Origin: DAOTXN01 sp034435435
GTDB taxonomy: Bacteria; Chloroflexota; Anaerolineae; S140-20
Length of the DNA stretch: 45,427 nucleotides
Direction: 5' to 3'
NCBI GenBank assembly: GCA_034435435.1
Contig: DAOTXN010000079.1
Location: forward strand, 1-45,427
The notes under the pieces were generated by a model. It did no database searches. It was given only the letters and a program-made list of their open reading frames with translations, and had not been told where the DNA came from. Below are positions 1-7,544 of this stretch, piece by piece. The position numbers were made by a program, and so were the translations under genes. How positions within the stretch are numbered: the stretch's first letter is position 1; every line of letters begins with the position of its first letter.

Positions 1-38
1 TCAACCTCCTTGTGCTTGCTGAACGGATTAAACCACAA

Positions 39-129
39 CGAAACGATCTATTGGCGGTTCGGTTGTTAAAGGGCGAAACGATCTATTGACGGTTCATTCG
101 TTATCAACGAAACGATGTATTGTCGTATG
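39..129. promoter_or_regulatory. Triple direct repeat upstream of the thiolase operon
   Basis: Three copies of a repeat beginning CGAAACGATCTATTG (the third has GATG) start at 39, 74 and 108, so the period is 34-35 bp. Between copies 2 and 3 lies a perfect inverted repeat, TTCGTT-ATC-AACGAA, at 97-111. The array ends about 30 bp before the first gene. Such a layout suits an operator bound by several dimers of a repressor. No regulator gene is visible next to it, so the binding protein is unknown. Confidence 0.5.
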
Positions 130-158
130 ACAGGTAAGAGAAAAGAAAGGACAAGATT

Positions 159-1319
159 ATGCGCAGAGTAGCGATTGTCGGCGCGGGGATGACCCGCTTT
201 GTGCGCCGCGCTCAAGAGACCGGCAAAGAGCTGGCCTGGGAAGCGTCCAGCAAGGCCCTCGAAGCGTGCGAGATGACCCTGGACGACATCGACTGCGTCG
301 TCATCGGCTCGGCTCCTGAGGCCTTTGACGGCGTGCACATGAAACACGAATATCTCTCCGACGGGGCCGGGGCCTGGCGCAAGCCGGTCATGCGCGGTTA
401 CGTGGGCGGCGGCACGGGTGTGTTTGGGCCGCTGCAGGGCTGGTACCATGTCGCTTCGGGCCTGTTCGACACCTGTCTGGTGATGTGTGAGGAGAAAATG
501 TCCTCCTGCCAGCCCCACCCGCAGGGCGCGTTCCTGACCATTTTTGACAACATGACCGAGCGCCAGCTCCAGCCCAACCTGTTGTGGATTTTCGCGCTGG
601 AAATGAACGCCTACATGACGCGCTATGGCCTGTCCAAGCGCGACATTGCGCTGGTGTCGGTGAAAAACAAGCGCAACGCGGCGCTGCATCCGGCGGCGCT
701 GCTGGGCGACGCGGACATCACCGTGGAAGACGTGCTCAACTCGGAGACGCTGGCTTGGCCGGTGCAGCGCCTCGACGTCAGCCCGGTCACCGATGGCGCG
801 GTGGCGCTGGTGCTGGCCGCCGAGCCGGTGGCCCGCCGCACCACCGACAAACCGGTGTGGATTGAAGGCGTGGGCTGGAACCTGGACACGGCCTATTGGA
901 CCAACCGCGACCTGGCGTACCCCACCTACGTGGAAGAGGCGGCCCGCATGGCCTACAAAATGGCGGGGATCACCGAGCCGCGCAAACAGATTCACATCGC
1001 CGAACCGTATGACCCATTCGACTATAAAGAGCTGCACCACCTGGAAGGCCTGATGCTGTTCGACAAAGGCAAAGCGCCCGAAGCGACTGCCCTAGGCATC
1101 ACCCAGCGCGACGGCGACCTGCCGGTGTGCCCCTCGGGCGGCTTGCTGGGCGTGGGCAACCCCATCGCCGCGGCCGGGCTGATGAAAGTGGCCGAGCTGT
1201 TCTGGCAGTTGCGCGGCGAGGCGGGCGCGCGCCAGGTGCCGGGTAATCCGCGCCGGGGCGTGGCCCAGGCCTGGGGCGACCTGATGCAGGTTGGCACAGT
1301 CATCGTAGTAGGGATCTAG
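159..1319 (+). CDS. Thiolase-fold protein, SCP2-thiolase/Ltp2-like
   Basis: This 386-residue protein belongs to the thiolase/lipid-transfer-protein superfamily. It has the N-terminal start RRVAIVGAGMTRF, a central PVTDGAVALVLA segment and a C-terminal PSGGLLGVGNP motif. The Cys nucleophile expected near residue 85-90 is absent (the segment reads VGGGTGVFG), and the usual GHP motif is GNP. It therefore probably does not act as an ordinary beta-ketothiolase. Two DUF35 proteins follow. Thiolase-fold/DUF35 pairs are known in the archaeal HMG-CoA pathway and in Ltp2-type retro-aldolases of steroid side-chain breakdown. The start is preceded by AAAGGA. An acyl-CoA aldolase or scaffold role is my inference. 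The fold is well supported, the substrate is unknown. Confidence 0.85.
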   Translation: MRRVAIVGAGMTRFVRRAQETGKELAWEASSKALEACEMTLDDIDCVVIGSAPEAFDGVHMKHEYLSDGAGAWRKPVMRGYVGGGTGVFGPLQGWYHVASGLFDTCLVMCEEKMSSCQPHPQGAFLTIFDNMTERQLQPNLLWIFALEMNAYMTRYGLSKRDIALVSVKNKRNAALHPAALLGDADITVEDVLNSETLAWPVQRLDVSPVTDGAVALVLAAEPVARRTTDKPVWIEGVGWNLDTAYWTNRDLAYPTYVEEAARMAYKMAGITEPRKQIHIAEPYDPFDYKELHHLEGLMLFDKGKAPEATALGITQRDGDLPVCPSGGLLGVGNPIAAAGLMKVAELFWQLRGEAGARQVPGNPRRGVAQAWGDLMQVGTVIVVGI

Positions 1320-1320
1320 A

Positions 1321-1349
1321 CCACAAAGAAAAACTTGGCGCCTTTGTGG
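1321..1349. repeat. Hairpin between thiolase and first DUF35 gene
   Basis: CCACAAAG (1321-1328) and CTTTGTGG (1342-1349) form a perfect 8-bp stem around a 13-nt loop. It starts two bases after the thiolase stop codon and ends 23 nt before the next ATG. It looks like a member of a dispersed intergenic repeat family. It could protect or attenuate the mRNA. Confidence 0.5.
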
Positions 1350-1372
1350 TAAAAACAAAAGGAGCAAGTGCT

Positions 1373-1876
1373 ATGGATATGGAACAACACGTCTATCCGA
1401 CGGTGTATTTGAAAGGTGAAGATTTCAAGCGCGTGCTGACCGAAACGTGGGACCCCAACGCCCGGTATGCCTGGGACACCGGGGTAGCCATTGGGCGTTA
1501 TTTGGAGGAACTGAAGGCCGGTCGGCTGGTCGGTCGGCGCTGCGACGGCTGCCGCCGCGTCATGATTCCGCCGCGCATGTTCTGCGAGGTCTGCTTCCGC
1601 CCCACCAACGACTGGGTGGTTCTGCAAGACACCGGCGCGGTCAAAACCTTCAGCTTGTGCTACGTCACCTGGGACATGCAGCGTCTGGACGAGCCGCAAA
1701 TCCCTGCCGTGATTGACATTGACGGCGCGTCCAAGGGCATGGGCATCATGCACAAGCTGGGCGAGGTCGCGCCGGCCGATGTCAAAATCGGTATGCGCGT
1801 GCAGGCCGTGTGGAAACCGGCCGCCGAGCGCACCGGCGACATTACAGATATTCTGTATTTCAAGCCGACTGAATGA
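1373..1876 (+). CDS. DUF35 / OB-fold Zn-ribbon acyl-CoA protein (copy 1)
   Basis: A 167-residue DUF35 family protein. It has an N-terminal rubredoxin-like zinc ribbon (CDGC...CEVC, about residues 53-71), then an OB fold with the segments GAVKTFSLCYV and GMRVQAVWKP, and it ends ITDILYFKPTE. In thiolase complexes DUF35 proteins bind CoA and bridge or complete the active site. ATG 1373 was chosen because AAAGGAG lies about 9 nt upstream. A GTG at 1346 falls inside the upstream hairpin. It most likely partners the thiolase-fold protein just before it. Confidence 0.88.
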   Translation: MDMEQHVYPTVYLKGEDFKRVLTETWDPNARYAWDTGVAIGRYLEELKAGRLVGRRCDGCRRVMIPPRMFCEVCFRPTNDWVVLQDTGAVKTFSLCYVTWDMQRLDEPQIPAVIDIDGASKGMGIMHKLGEVAPADVKIGMRVQAVWKPAAERTGDITDILYFKPTE

Positions 1877-1910
1877 CGAGCGACGAACGACGAATCCGTC
1901 CTTCGTCTCT
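1875..1910. repeat. GACGAA-type palindromic repeat
   Basis: A run of GACGA(A/G) units faces a TTCGTC unit, forming an imperfect hairpin directly after the stop codon of the first DUF35 gene. The same unit recurs at 2422-2464 and 37433-37489, so this is a dispersed family. Confidence 0.55.
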
Positions 1911-1927
1911 TAAAAGGAGCAACGATT

Positions 1928-2413
1928 ATGCCAATCCTGGACCGTATAGACCACCTGCACCGCGCCAGAGCCATCGAAGGCAATCTACCCTTCACCAGCC
2001 TGTACACGCTGGGTCTGGCCGGGGAACGCTTTTTCCGCGCCATCAAAGACGAGGGGAAAATTATGGGCACATATTGCGCGGCGTGCGACGTGCACTACGT
2101 GCCGGCGCGACTGTACTGCGAGCAGTGCTTTGCCCACCTGGACGACGAGGCCTGGTTCGACGCCGGCGCGCGCGGCCACGTGCACACGTTCACCGTGCTA
2201 CACGTCGGCCTGGACGGCGCGCCGCTGGCCGAGCCGCGTGTGCTGGCCTTGGTCGAAATCGGCGAGACCGACGGCGGCATCGTGCACGACCTGGGCGAGG
2301 TGGACCCCGACGAAGTGTTTTTCGGTATGCCCGTCGAGGCCGTGTTCAAGCCGCTCGCCGAGCGCAGCGGCTCGATTAGCGACATTCTGTACTTTAGACC
2401 GGTTGGATGGTGA
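1928..2413 (+). CDS. DUF35 / OB-fold Zn-ribbon acyl-CoA protein (copy 2)
   Basis: A 161-residue paralogue of the preceding gene. Its zinc ribbon reads CAAC...CEQC (about residues 46-65). An OB-fold half follows (VHTFTVLHVGLDG, GMPVEAVFKPLAERSG) and the ending is nearly identical (SISDILYFRP). AAAAGGAG lies 8 nt before the ATG. Two DUF35 proteins beside one thiolase-fold protein suggests a heteromeric complex or two alternative partners. It lies in the same transcription unit as its neighbours. Confidence 0.88.
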   Translation: MPILDRIDHLHRARAIEGNLPFTSLYTLGLAGERFFRAIKDEGKIMGTYCAACDVHYVPARLYCEQCFAHLDDEAWFDAGARGHVHTFTVLHVGLDGAPLAEPRVLALVEIGETDGGIVHDLGEVDPDEVFFGMPVEAVFKPLAERSGSISDILYFRPVGW

Positions 2414-2421
2414 GCGACGAA

Positions 2422-2464
2422 GGACGAAAGACGAAAGACGAATTCCGTCTTTCGTCTTTCGTCC
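2422..2464. repeat. Perfect 18-bp GACGAA hairpin
   Basis: GGACGAAAGACGAAAGAC (2422-2439) is exactly complementary to 2447-2464 across a 7-nt loop. It sits between the second DUF35 gene and the DUF4230 gene. No T-run follows it, so it looks like a dispersed repeat or RNA-stabilising hairpin rather than a terminator. Confidence 0.7.
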
Positions 2465-2484
2465 ATCTTTCAGGGGGTTAGGGG

Positions 2485-3288
2485 ATGAGTGAGATGACGA
2501 CCCGTGATGAGCCGACCAAAGCGCCGGCCGCGCGCCGCACCGAGTTGGAGCCGCCGCCGGCACCGGAGCGGCGCCCCTCGCGCTACCTGGGACCAGCGCC
2601 CGAACCGCCGCGCATCGGCGGCGCATCGGTCGTGCTGATTATCTTGACGTTGGTCATCGTGGGCAGCATCGTCGGGTCGTGCTACCTGGCCTACACCATG
2701 ATGACCAGCGTGGCCGATATGCCGGGGCGGGTCATCGGCGGCATTCGAGATGCACTCGACGCCGGCGACCCCACCTACGTCACGCTGCCTGCCGTCATCG
2801 AACAGCTCAAACCCCTGTCTCGCCTGCAAACCGAAGAATATTTTCTCTCGACCGTCGTGGATGTGAGCCAGCCGCGCGGCGCCGGCGGCGTGCTGACCGA
2901 AAAGCTGGTGCTCATCGCCTGCGGGCGCGTCACGGCCGGAGTAGACTTGTCCAAGATAACCGACGACGACGTGCGCACCGAGGGGGCCAAAGTCATCATC
3001 AACATGCCTCCCGCCGAGCTGTTCGACGCGACCCTCGACGACGAGACCGGCTGCACCCGCGTGTACGACCGCGACGTGCCTGTGCTGATGGCCGCCACCG
3101 AAGCCCTGGAGGAACAAGCCCGCCGCGAGGCCCTGTCCAGCTTTCGCCAGACGGCGTTGGACAACGGCATCCTCGAGCGGGCCACCCTGCGCGCCCAGGA
3201 AGAGATTGCCCGGCTGCTACTGCTGACCGGTTACACGACGGTCGAGTTTTCCGACACCGGTCAAGAGATACAATTGCCTCAGGAATAA
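2485..3288 (+). CDS. DUF4230 single-pass membrane protein
   Basis: A 267-residue protein with a Pro/Arg-rich cytosolic N-terminus (residues 1-50). One membrane helix follows (about 51-75, SVVLIILTLVIVGSIVG...). The outer domain matches the DUF4230 pattern as I recall it: a 'QLKPLSRLQTEEYFLSTVVDV' type start, a central strand region, then a long helix ending LTGYTTVEFS. Function is unknown for the family. It is probably the fourth gene of the thiolase/DUF35 operon, although the hairpin upstream may reduce read-through. The ATG follows GGGGTTAGGGG. Confidence 0.7.
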   Translation: MSEMTTRDEPTKAPAARRTELEPPPAPERRPSRYLGPAPEPPRIGGASVVLIILTLVIVGSIVGSCYLAYTMMTSVADMPGRVIGGIRDALDAGDPTYVTLPAVIEQLKPLSRLQTEEYFLSTVVDVSQPRGAGGVLTEKLVLIACGRVTAGVDLSKITDDDVRTEGAKVIINMPPAELFDATLDDETGCTRVYDRDVPVLMAATEALEEQARREALSSFRQTALDNGILERATLRAQEEIARLLLLTGYTTVEFSDTGQEIQLPQE

Positions 3289-3320
3289 GGTGAGCGGCAC
3301 TTTTGAAAGTGCCGCTCACC
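3289..3320. terminator. 15-bp perfect hairpin after the DUF4230 gene
   Basis: The arm GGTGAGCGGCACTTT (3289-3303) pairs perfectly with 3306-3320 across two bases and begins immediately after the stop codon. There is no downstream T-tract on the plus strand. It may therefore be an mRNA-end or attenuating structure rather than a classical rho-independent terminator. Confidence 0.55.
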
Positions 3321-3334
3321 TGGGAGGGTGAGCC

Positions 3335-3550
3335 GTGCCCAATCTGTGTCCGCAGTGTGGCGCAGATCAGCCGCTCGACGCCGCCCGCTGCGGTGTGTGT
3401 GGGGCCAACATGGTCCCGCCGGAGACGCCCGCCGAGCAGATTACCCGCAAAGACATCATGGGCTACAGCGCCTACGTGATTGCACTGTTGTTGTTGGCTC
3501 TCGGCCTGCCCTGCCTGATAGGGCTGGTGTGCGTGTTATGCGGGCGTTAG
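3335..3550 (+). CDS. Small zinc-ribbon membrane protein
   Basis: A 71-residue protein with an N-terminal zinc ribbon (CPQC...CGVC, residues 5-22), a short linker and one C-terminal membrane helix (about 46-68, rich in Leu/Ala). GTG 3335 is used, with GGGAGGG upstream. Proteins of this shape are common and usually uncharacterised. It is the last small gene before a non-coding stretch. Confidence 0.65.
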   Translation: MPNLCPQCGADQPLDAARCGVCGANMVPPETPAEQITRKDIMGYSAYVIALLLLALGLPCLIGLVCVLCGR

Positions 3551-3742
3551 CGTGGGGGCGCATTAAAAATCCATATCCAATTCAGAGTGCAACGGCTCAC
3601 CAGGCTCAGTTTTTCGACAGGATTAACAGGATTTACACGATAGAGTTGCCTGAAAAATCCGGTTAACCCTGCAAGTCCTGTAGAATATTTCAAATCCGCT
3701 GCCAATTGAGCCAAGCTGAGTAACAACCAAGGAGTTAACATT
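3551..3742. other. Non-coding spacer with a dispersed 'aggattaacagg' repeat
   Basis: No convincing gene. The segment TTCGACAGGATTAACAGGA and the matching 'aaccctgcaagtcctgt' at 3664-3680 form an imperfect inverted repeat. The family is, as I recall, widespread between Chloroflexota genes. The ribosome site AAGGAGTT for the next gene lies at 3729-3736. Confidence 0.45.
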
Positions 3743-4894
3743 ATGAACTTTCAACCGACCGAAGAGCAAGTGATGTTTCGGCGCGCGGTGCGCGAATTTG
3801 TGGAGCGCGAGCTCAAACCGCTGGCCGCCCACACCGACGAAAACGCTGAATTTCCGTGGGGAGCGGCCCGCAAAGGCCACGGCCTGGGTATTTTTGGGCT
3901 GGAAGTGCCCGAAGAATACGGCGGCGCAGGCATGGACGCCCTCAGCGCCGCCATGGCCATCGAAGAAATCGGCCGGGGGTGCGGCTCGACGGGGCTATCC
4001 ATCTCGGCCCACAACGGGCTGGGTTGCTTCCCCATCCTCAAGTTCGGCACGGCGGCGCAAAAGGAACGTTTCCTGCCCCGCCTGACCAGCGGCGAAATTC
4101 TGGGCGCGCTGGCCCTGACCGAGCCGGGCGCCGGCTCTGACTTGCAGGGCGCGCGCACCACTGCCCTGCGCCAGGGCGACCATTGGGTCATCAACGGCAG
4201 CAAGGCCTGGATCACCAACGCCAGTGACGCTGCGTTCATCACCGTGCTCTGCCGCACCGAGCCGGGCGCGGGCAGCAAAGGTTACAGCCTCATCGTCGTC
4301 GAGAGCGGCTGCGAGGGGCTGACGATTCACCCCAAAGAGAAAAAGATGGGCGTGCGCGGCTCGCCGACCCACGCGCTGTCCTTCGAGAACGTGCGCGTGC
4401 CGCTGGACAATCTGCTGGGCGAGCAAGGGCGCGGCCTGCCCCAAACGCTCAGCACACTCGACGGCGGGCGGGTGGGCATCGGGGCGCTGGCGCTGGGACT
4501 GGCCCAGGCGGCCCTGGAAGAGGCGGCCCGTTACGCGCAAGAACGGACTGCCTTTGGCGTGCCTATCGCGCAACACCAGGCCATCCAGTGGATGCTGGCC
4601 GACATGGGCACGGAAATCGAGGCGGCCCGCTTGCTGGTCTATCAGGCCGCCTGGCGCAAGGGGCAGGGGCTACCGTTCACCAAGCAAGCCGCCATGGCCA
4701 AGCTCTTTGCCTCTGAAGCGGCCGAACGGGCCGCTTTCAAGGCTCTGCAAATCCACGGTAGTTACGGCTACAGTAAGGAATACCCGGTCGAGCGCATCTA
4801 CCGCGACCAGCGGCTCATGACCATCGGCGAGGGGACCAGCGAGGTGCAGCGCATCGTCATTGCGCGGCAGGTCTTGCACGAATTGCAGATGTAA
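3743..4894 (+). CDS. Acyl-CoA dehydrogenase
   Basis: A 383-residue flavin acyl-CoA dehydrogenase of normal length. It oxidises acyl-CoA to 2-enoyl-CoA and passes electrons to ETF. Visible signatures are LALTEPGAGSDLQG (FAD/substrate loop), ITNA (about 150), LDGGRVGIGALALGLAQAAL and the C-terminal IGEGTSEVQRIVIAR, where Glu363 is the expected catalytic base. AAGGAGTT lies before the ATG. It follows the thiolase/DUF35 genes in the same direction, which supports a shared acyl-CoA degradation role. Chain-length specificity cannot be read from the sequence. Confidence 0.95.
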   Translation: MNFQPTEEQVMFRRAVREFVERELKPLAAHTDENAEFPWGAARKGHGLGIFGLEVPEEYGGAGMDALSAAMAIEEIGRGCGSTGLSISAHNGLGCFPILKFGTAAQKERFLPRLTSGEILGALALTEPGAGSDLQGARTTALRQGDHWVINGSKAWITNASDAAFITVLCRTEPGAGSKGYSLIVVESGCEGLTIHPKEKKMGVRGSPTHALSFENVRVPLDNLLGEQGRGLPQTLSTLDGGRVGIGALALGLAQAALEEAARYAQERTAFGVPIAQHQAIQWMLADMGTEIEAARLLVYQAAWRKGQGLPFTKQAAMAKLFASEAAERAAFKALQIHGSYGYSKEYPVERIYRDQRLMTIGEGTSEVQRIVIARQVLHELQM

Positions 4895-5224
4895 CTACGA
4901 CAACAGTTCTTCCACGGCGGCCCAGATGCTTCGCGGCAACTCTCTGGGCCGCTTGCGGGCAAACAGGGGCCGATAACGGGGTTGGCCCTCGGATTGAAAA
5001 GCCAGCAGATACCCTCGGTTCACAAAATCGTCCAAAATCGTCTGGACTGCCTCGGCGTCGGCGTTCAGCTTTTCGACTACTTCAACCAGGCTCAGGTGGC
5101 TGTGCCGCACAAACAGAGTCATCACCTGGCGCTCCAGGAGCGGCAGGTCCAGCAGGTCCAGCGGCGAAAAGCCCTGCTCGCGACGCTCTACTTCACGCTG
5201 CAATTGCCCAAACAGGTCGTTCAT
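4895..5224 (-). CDS. Small winged-helix protein
   Basis: A 109-residue protein, not recognised at family level. Residues about 25-90 look like a winged helix: a helix 'LLERQVMTLFVRH', a turn, 'SLVEVVEKLNADAEAVQTILDDFVNRGYLL', and a basic wing (RYRPLFARKRPRELP). It may bind DNA or serve as a protein-contact domain. Its stop abuts the acyl-CoA dehydrogenase stop tail to tail. Its ATG overlaps the stop of the zinc-finger gene upstream (TGATG), so it is translationally coupled in the MinD-like operon. Confidence 0.65.
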   Translation of the reverse strand: MNDLFGQLQREVERREQGFSPLDLLDLPLLERQVMTLFVRHSHLSLVEVVEKLNADAEAVQTILDDFVNRGYLLAFQSEGQPRYRPLFARKRPRELPRSIWAAVEELLS

Positions 5225-5436
5225 CAGTACAACTCAGGCATTTCAATCGGCTCGGGCTGGGGTTTGCACTCGCCGCAAAACAGCGCGTCGGCCACGGCCA
5301 CCGTTTTGGGGGTTTGTTGAGCGCCCACGTAAATGGTGAGGATGTAGGGCAGCTTGGAATGGTGTTTTTCGCACACCGCCCGCCCGCAAAAGCGACAGAT
5401 GCCCATCGCCTCGGCTTTGCATTTATGACAACGCAT
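5224..5436 (-). CDS. Small multi-zinc (B-box-like) protein
   Basis: A 70-residue protein with a dense set of zinc ligands: CHKC (residues 3-6), CRFC (14-17), C-EKHH (22-26) and a C-terminal CGEC. This resembles B-box or AN1-type treble-clef fingers. It sits 10 nt after the MinD-like ATPase gene and overlaps the winged-helix gene. It is most likely an adaptor for the ATPase. I do not recognise a named family. Confidence 0.7.
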   Translation of the reverse strand: MRCHKCKAEAMGICRFCGRAVCEKHHSKLPYILTIYVGAQQTPKTVAVADALFCGECKPQPEPIEMPELY

Positions 5437-5446
5437 GGACTATCCC

Positions 5447-6205
5447 TCAGTCTATCCCGATCACCCAGTCGGCGACCCCCTGGATGGTCCGCGAGAGCGG
5501 GTGGTCGGGAAATTGTACACAAAAGACCCCCCCGCTGGCCAACCGCACCACGTCTTCTGACAGGGGCAGAATCCCGACGACGGGGCAACTATAAATCCCC
5601 TCCACCTGCTGTTTCAGCGCCGCAAAGTCGAGGCTGACCAGCGCTTTGTTGACCAGCAACGCCATGTTGGGCACGTCCAGCTTGCGGGCCACCTCCACCG
5701 TGACCGCCGTGCCCTGAAAATCTTGCTTGTCAGGGCGCATCACGATGATCAGCGCGTCGGAAATGGCGATGGAGAGCAAAGTCTCTTCGTTCAGGCCGGG
5801 GTGGGTGTCGATGAACAAATAATCCAGGTCCAGGTTCTCAATGAGGGCCTGAAAGCCCTCATTCAACATGCCCGGGTCGTAGCCGTCGCGCAGGATACGG
5901 GTGATCTCGCCGGCCTTGATGCTGGAAGGAACCAGATAGATGCTGCCGCTGTCCAGGCCCAGCTTGCCGCCTACGTCGTAGGCCGTGTCTTGGATGTTGC
6001 ACAGACCCCACAGATAATCGTTCAGGGCCTTTTCCATATCCCCTTCTTCCAGACCGAAAAGGACGTGGATACCCGGCGAGTTGATGTCGGTGTCTACTAC
6101 CCCCACGCGATAACCGCGCTGCGCCACCGTGACCGATACGTTGGCGGTGGTGTTGGATTTGCCTGTGCCGCCGCGAAAAGAGTGGATGGAGACAATCTTG
6201 GCCAT
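5447..6205 (-). CDS. MinD/ParA-family ATPase
   Basis: A 252-residue SIMIBI P-loop ATPase. It has the deviant Walker A FRGGTGKSNTTAN near the N-terminus, the switch segment VVDTDINSPG, and the Walker B-like LDYLFIDTHPGLNEE. ATG 6205 was chosen because GGAGGG is spaced 7-8 nt upstream. An in-frame ATG at 6241 lacks such a site. Family members position cargo or regulate partners through ATP-driven dimerisation, often at the membrane. It is the first gene of a three-gene operon with a zinc-finger and a winged-helix protein, and not next to a ParB, so a chromosome-partition role is unlikely. Confidence 0.85.
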   Translation of the reverse strand: MAKIVSIHSFRGGTGKSNTTANVSVTVAQRGYRVGVVDTDINSPGIHVLFGLEEGDMEKALNDYLWGLCNIQDTAYDVGGKLGLDSGSIYLVPSSIKAGEITRILRDGYDPGMLNEGFQALIENLDLDYLFIDTHPGLNEETLLSIAISDALIIVMRPDKQDFQGTAVTVEVARKLDVPNMALLVNKALVSLDFAALKQQVEGIYSCPVVGILPLSEDVVRLASGGVFCVQFPDHPLSRTIQGVADWVIGID

Positions 6206-6361
6206 TATGTGCCCTCCTTTCATCCCGTTGCTGACCAGCATTCAGCCAACAGGCCAACCTCAGCGATCTCTGCGTGCTCCGCGGTGACGCTTCTCAGCGT
6301 CCCGCACCGACTGAACGTTTATTGTCTATCTTACCCCTTCTTGGCCCAGGGCGCAAGTGAG

Positions 6362-6390
6362 TTGTGTCTTGCCGCCAGGTGTGCTATAGT
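6362..6390 (+). promoter_or_regulatory. Promoter for a leaderless mRNA
   Basis: TTGTGT (6362-6367), a 17-bp spacer, then TATAGT (6385-6390). The first ATG (6397) lies seven bases after the -10 box, exactly where transcription should start. No Shine-Dalgarno sequence is present, so a leaderless transcript is predicted. Confidence 0.6.
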
Positions 6391-6396
6391 CATTCT

Positions 6397-7515
6397 ATGA
6401 TGTTGCCCATCCCCAACACACCTCCACACGTCTCTATCAACCGTGTGCGCATCATAGACCTGCCCGGTCTGCCCATCGACGACGCCGCGCGCGGCCACAC
6501 GGCCTACGAGCTGCTTTCCACTCCGGCTATCATGCGTTATGCATGGGAACGCGCCGGCGCGCTCGATCTTCCTACTGCTTTCGCGCAAGATACACTCGAG
6601 ACCCGTCTGAGACTACCGCCTTTTGTGGACCAATGCTTGAACAGTCCTCGTGAAGCAACCCAATCTGCCGCTGGGGCCATCGCCCGCCGCTTGGGGCGCA
6701 ATCTGGGCCATATCTTACTGGCGTTGCATCGGGGCGACGCCGTCAACCGCGCCGCTCGCGCCGACTGGAGCGCTGCGGACTGGGCACGTTGGGGCGAGAT
6801 CGAACAAGTCTGGCTGGGTGGTGGACTGATGAGCGGCCGGCTGGGGGCGCTGATCGTGGATAGCGCCCGCGCATTTCTGGCCGAGGTCGGTTACGCAGGA
6901 CAACCTGGTGTGGGGTTGGCGGCCCATCCGGGCGATATGCCGCTTTTAGGCGCGGCCCGCTATCTGCCCCCCGATACCCGCTGCGCCCTGTGCCTCGACT
7001 TTGGGCACACGCAAGCCAAGCGGGTTTGTTTGCACTTTTCAAATGGGACGCTGGTTGCGGTATACCCCTACCCTGCGCTGCCAACCGAGCTAGACTGGCT
7101 CGGAGCGTCTCAAAACCACAACCCGGTGACTGGACGAAAAGTTTTAGACTGGATGGCCGATACTATCAGCGAGACGTGGCGCGCGGTCCAAGCCGACGGA
7201 TTCAACCCGAGCGCTGACGTGATACTCAGCGTGGCAGCTTATGTGCAAGGTGGCCGATTGTTGGGCAATGGCCTGTATGCCAATCTCAGCACGTTGACAG
7301 ACGACGCCCGCCCATTGCTGACCAACGCCGTCAGCCAGCGAGTTGGGCAAGCGCTGCGCGTACATCTCATTCACGATGGCACGGCCGCCTGCGCCGTTCA
7401 CGCCGGCGAAACCAACACGGCGATGATCTTGGTGGGCACGGCGTTGGGCGTGGGCTTTGCGCCCACCGACACAGACGGCTTGCGCCCGCTCGCATCATCG
7501 TTCAAAATAGCGTGA
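6397..7515 (+). CDS. ASKHA-fold (BadF/ROK-like) protein
   Basis: A 372-residue protein. The N-terminal half (to about 185) is not recognised. The C-terminal half carries actin-like ATPase/sugar-kinase phosphate loops: LCLDFGHTQAKR (phosphate 1), a central VILSVAAYV strand, then LIHDGTAACAVHAGE and MILVGTALGVGF (adenosine loop). It could be a kinase or a non-enzymatic ASKHA protein. The start follows the -10 box directly, and a second ATG at 6400 is equally possible. It ends before a small membrane gene in the same direction. Confidence 0.6.
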   Translation: MMLPIPNTPPHVSINRVRIIDLPGLPIDDAARGHTAYELLSTPAIMRYAWERAGALDLPTAFAQDTLETRLRLPPFVDQCLNSPREATQSAAGAIARRLGRNLGHILLALHRGDAVNRAARADWSAADWARWGEIEQVWLGGGLMSGRLGALIVDSARAFLAEVGYAGQPGVGLAAHPGDMPLLGAARYLPPDTRCALCLDFGHTQAKRVCLHFSNGTLVAVYPYPALPTELDWLGASQNHNPVTGRKVLDWMADTISETWRAVQADGFNPSADVILSVAAYVQGGRLLGNGLYANLSTLTDDARPLLTNAVSQRVGQALRVHLIHDGTAACAVHAGETNTAMILVGTALGVGFAPTDTDGLRPLASSFKIA

Positions 7516-7544
7516 TGCTGACTTGACCAGATGGAGATGAACCT

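Noticed and set aside
39..129. Three short repeats as a CRISPR array
   Set aside because: Only three copies, gaps of about 12-13 bp, too short for spacers, and no cas genes. An operator is more likely.
66..1040. Long minus-strand frame of 324 codons opposite the thiolase-fold gene
   Set aside because: Low-complexity His/Arg/Gly-rich translation typical of the antisense of a GC-rich gene, with no ribosome site. The plus-strand gene has clear family motifs.
5447..6205. ParA of a chromosome or plasmid partition system
   Set aside because: No ParB or centromere-like repeat array is nearby. Its neighbours are a zinc finger and a winged helix.
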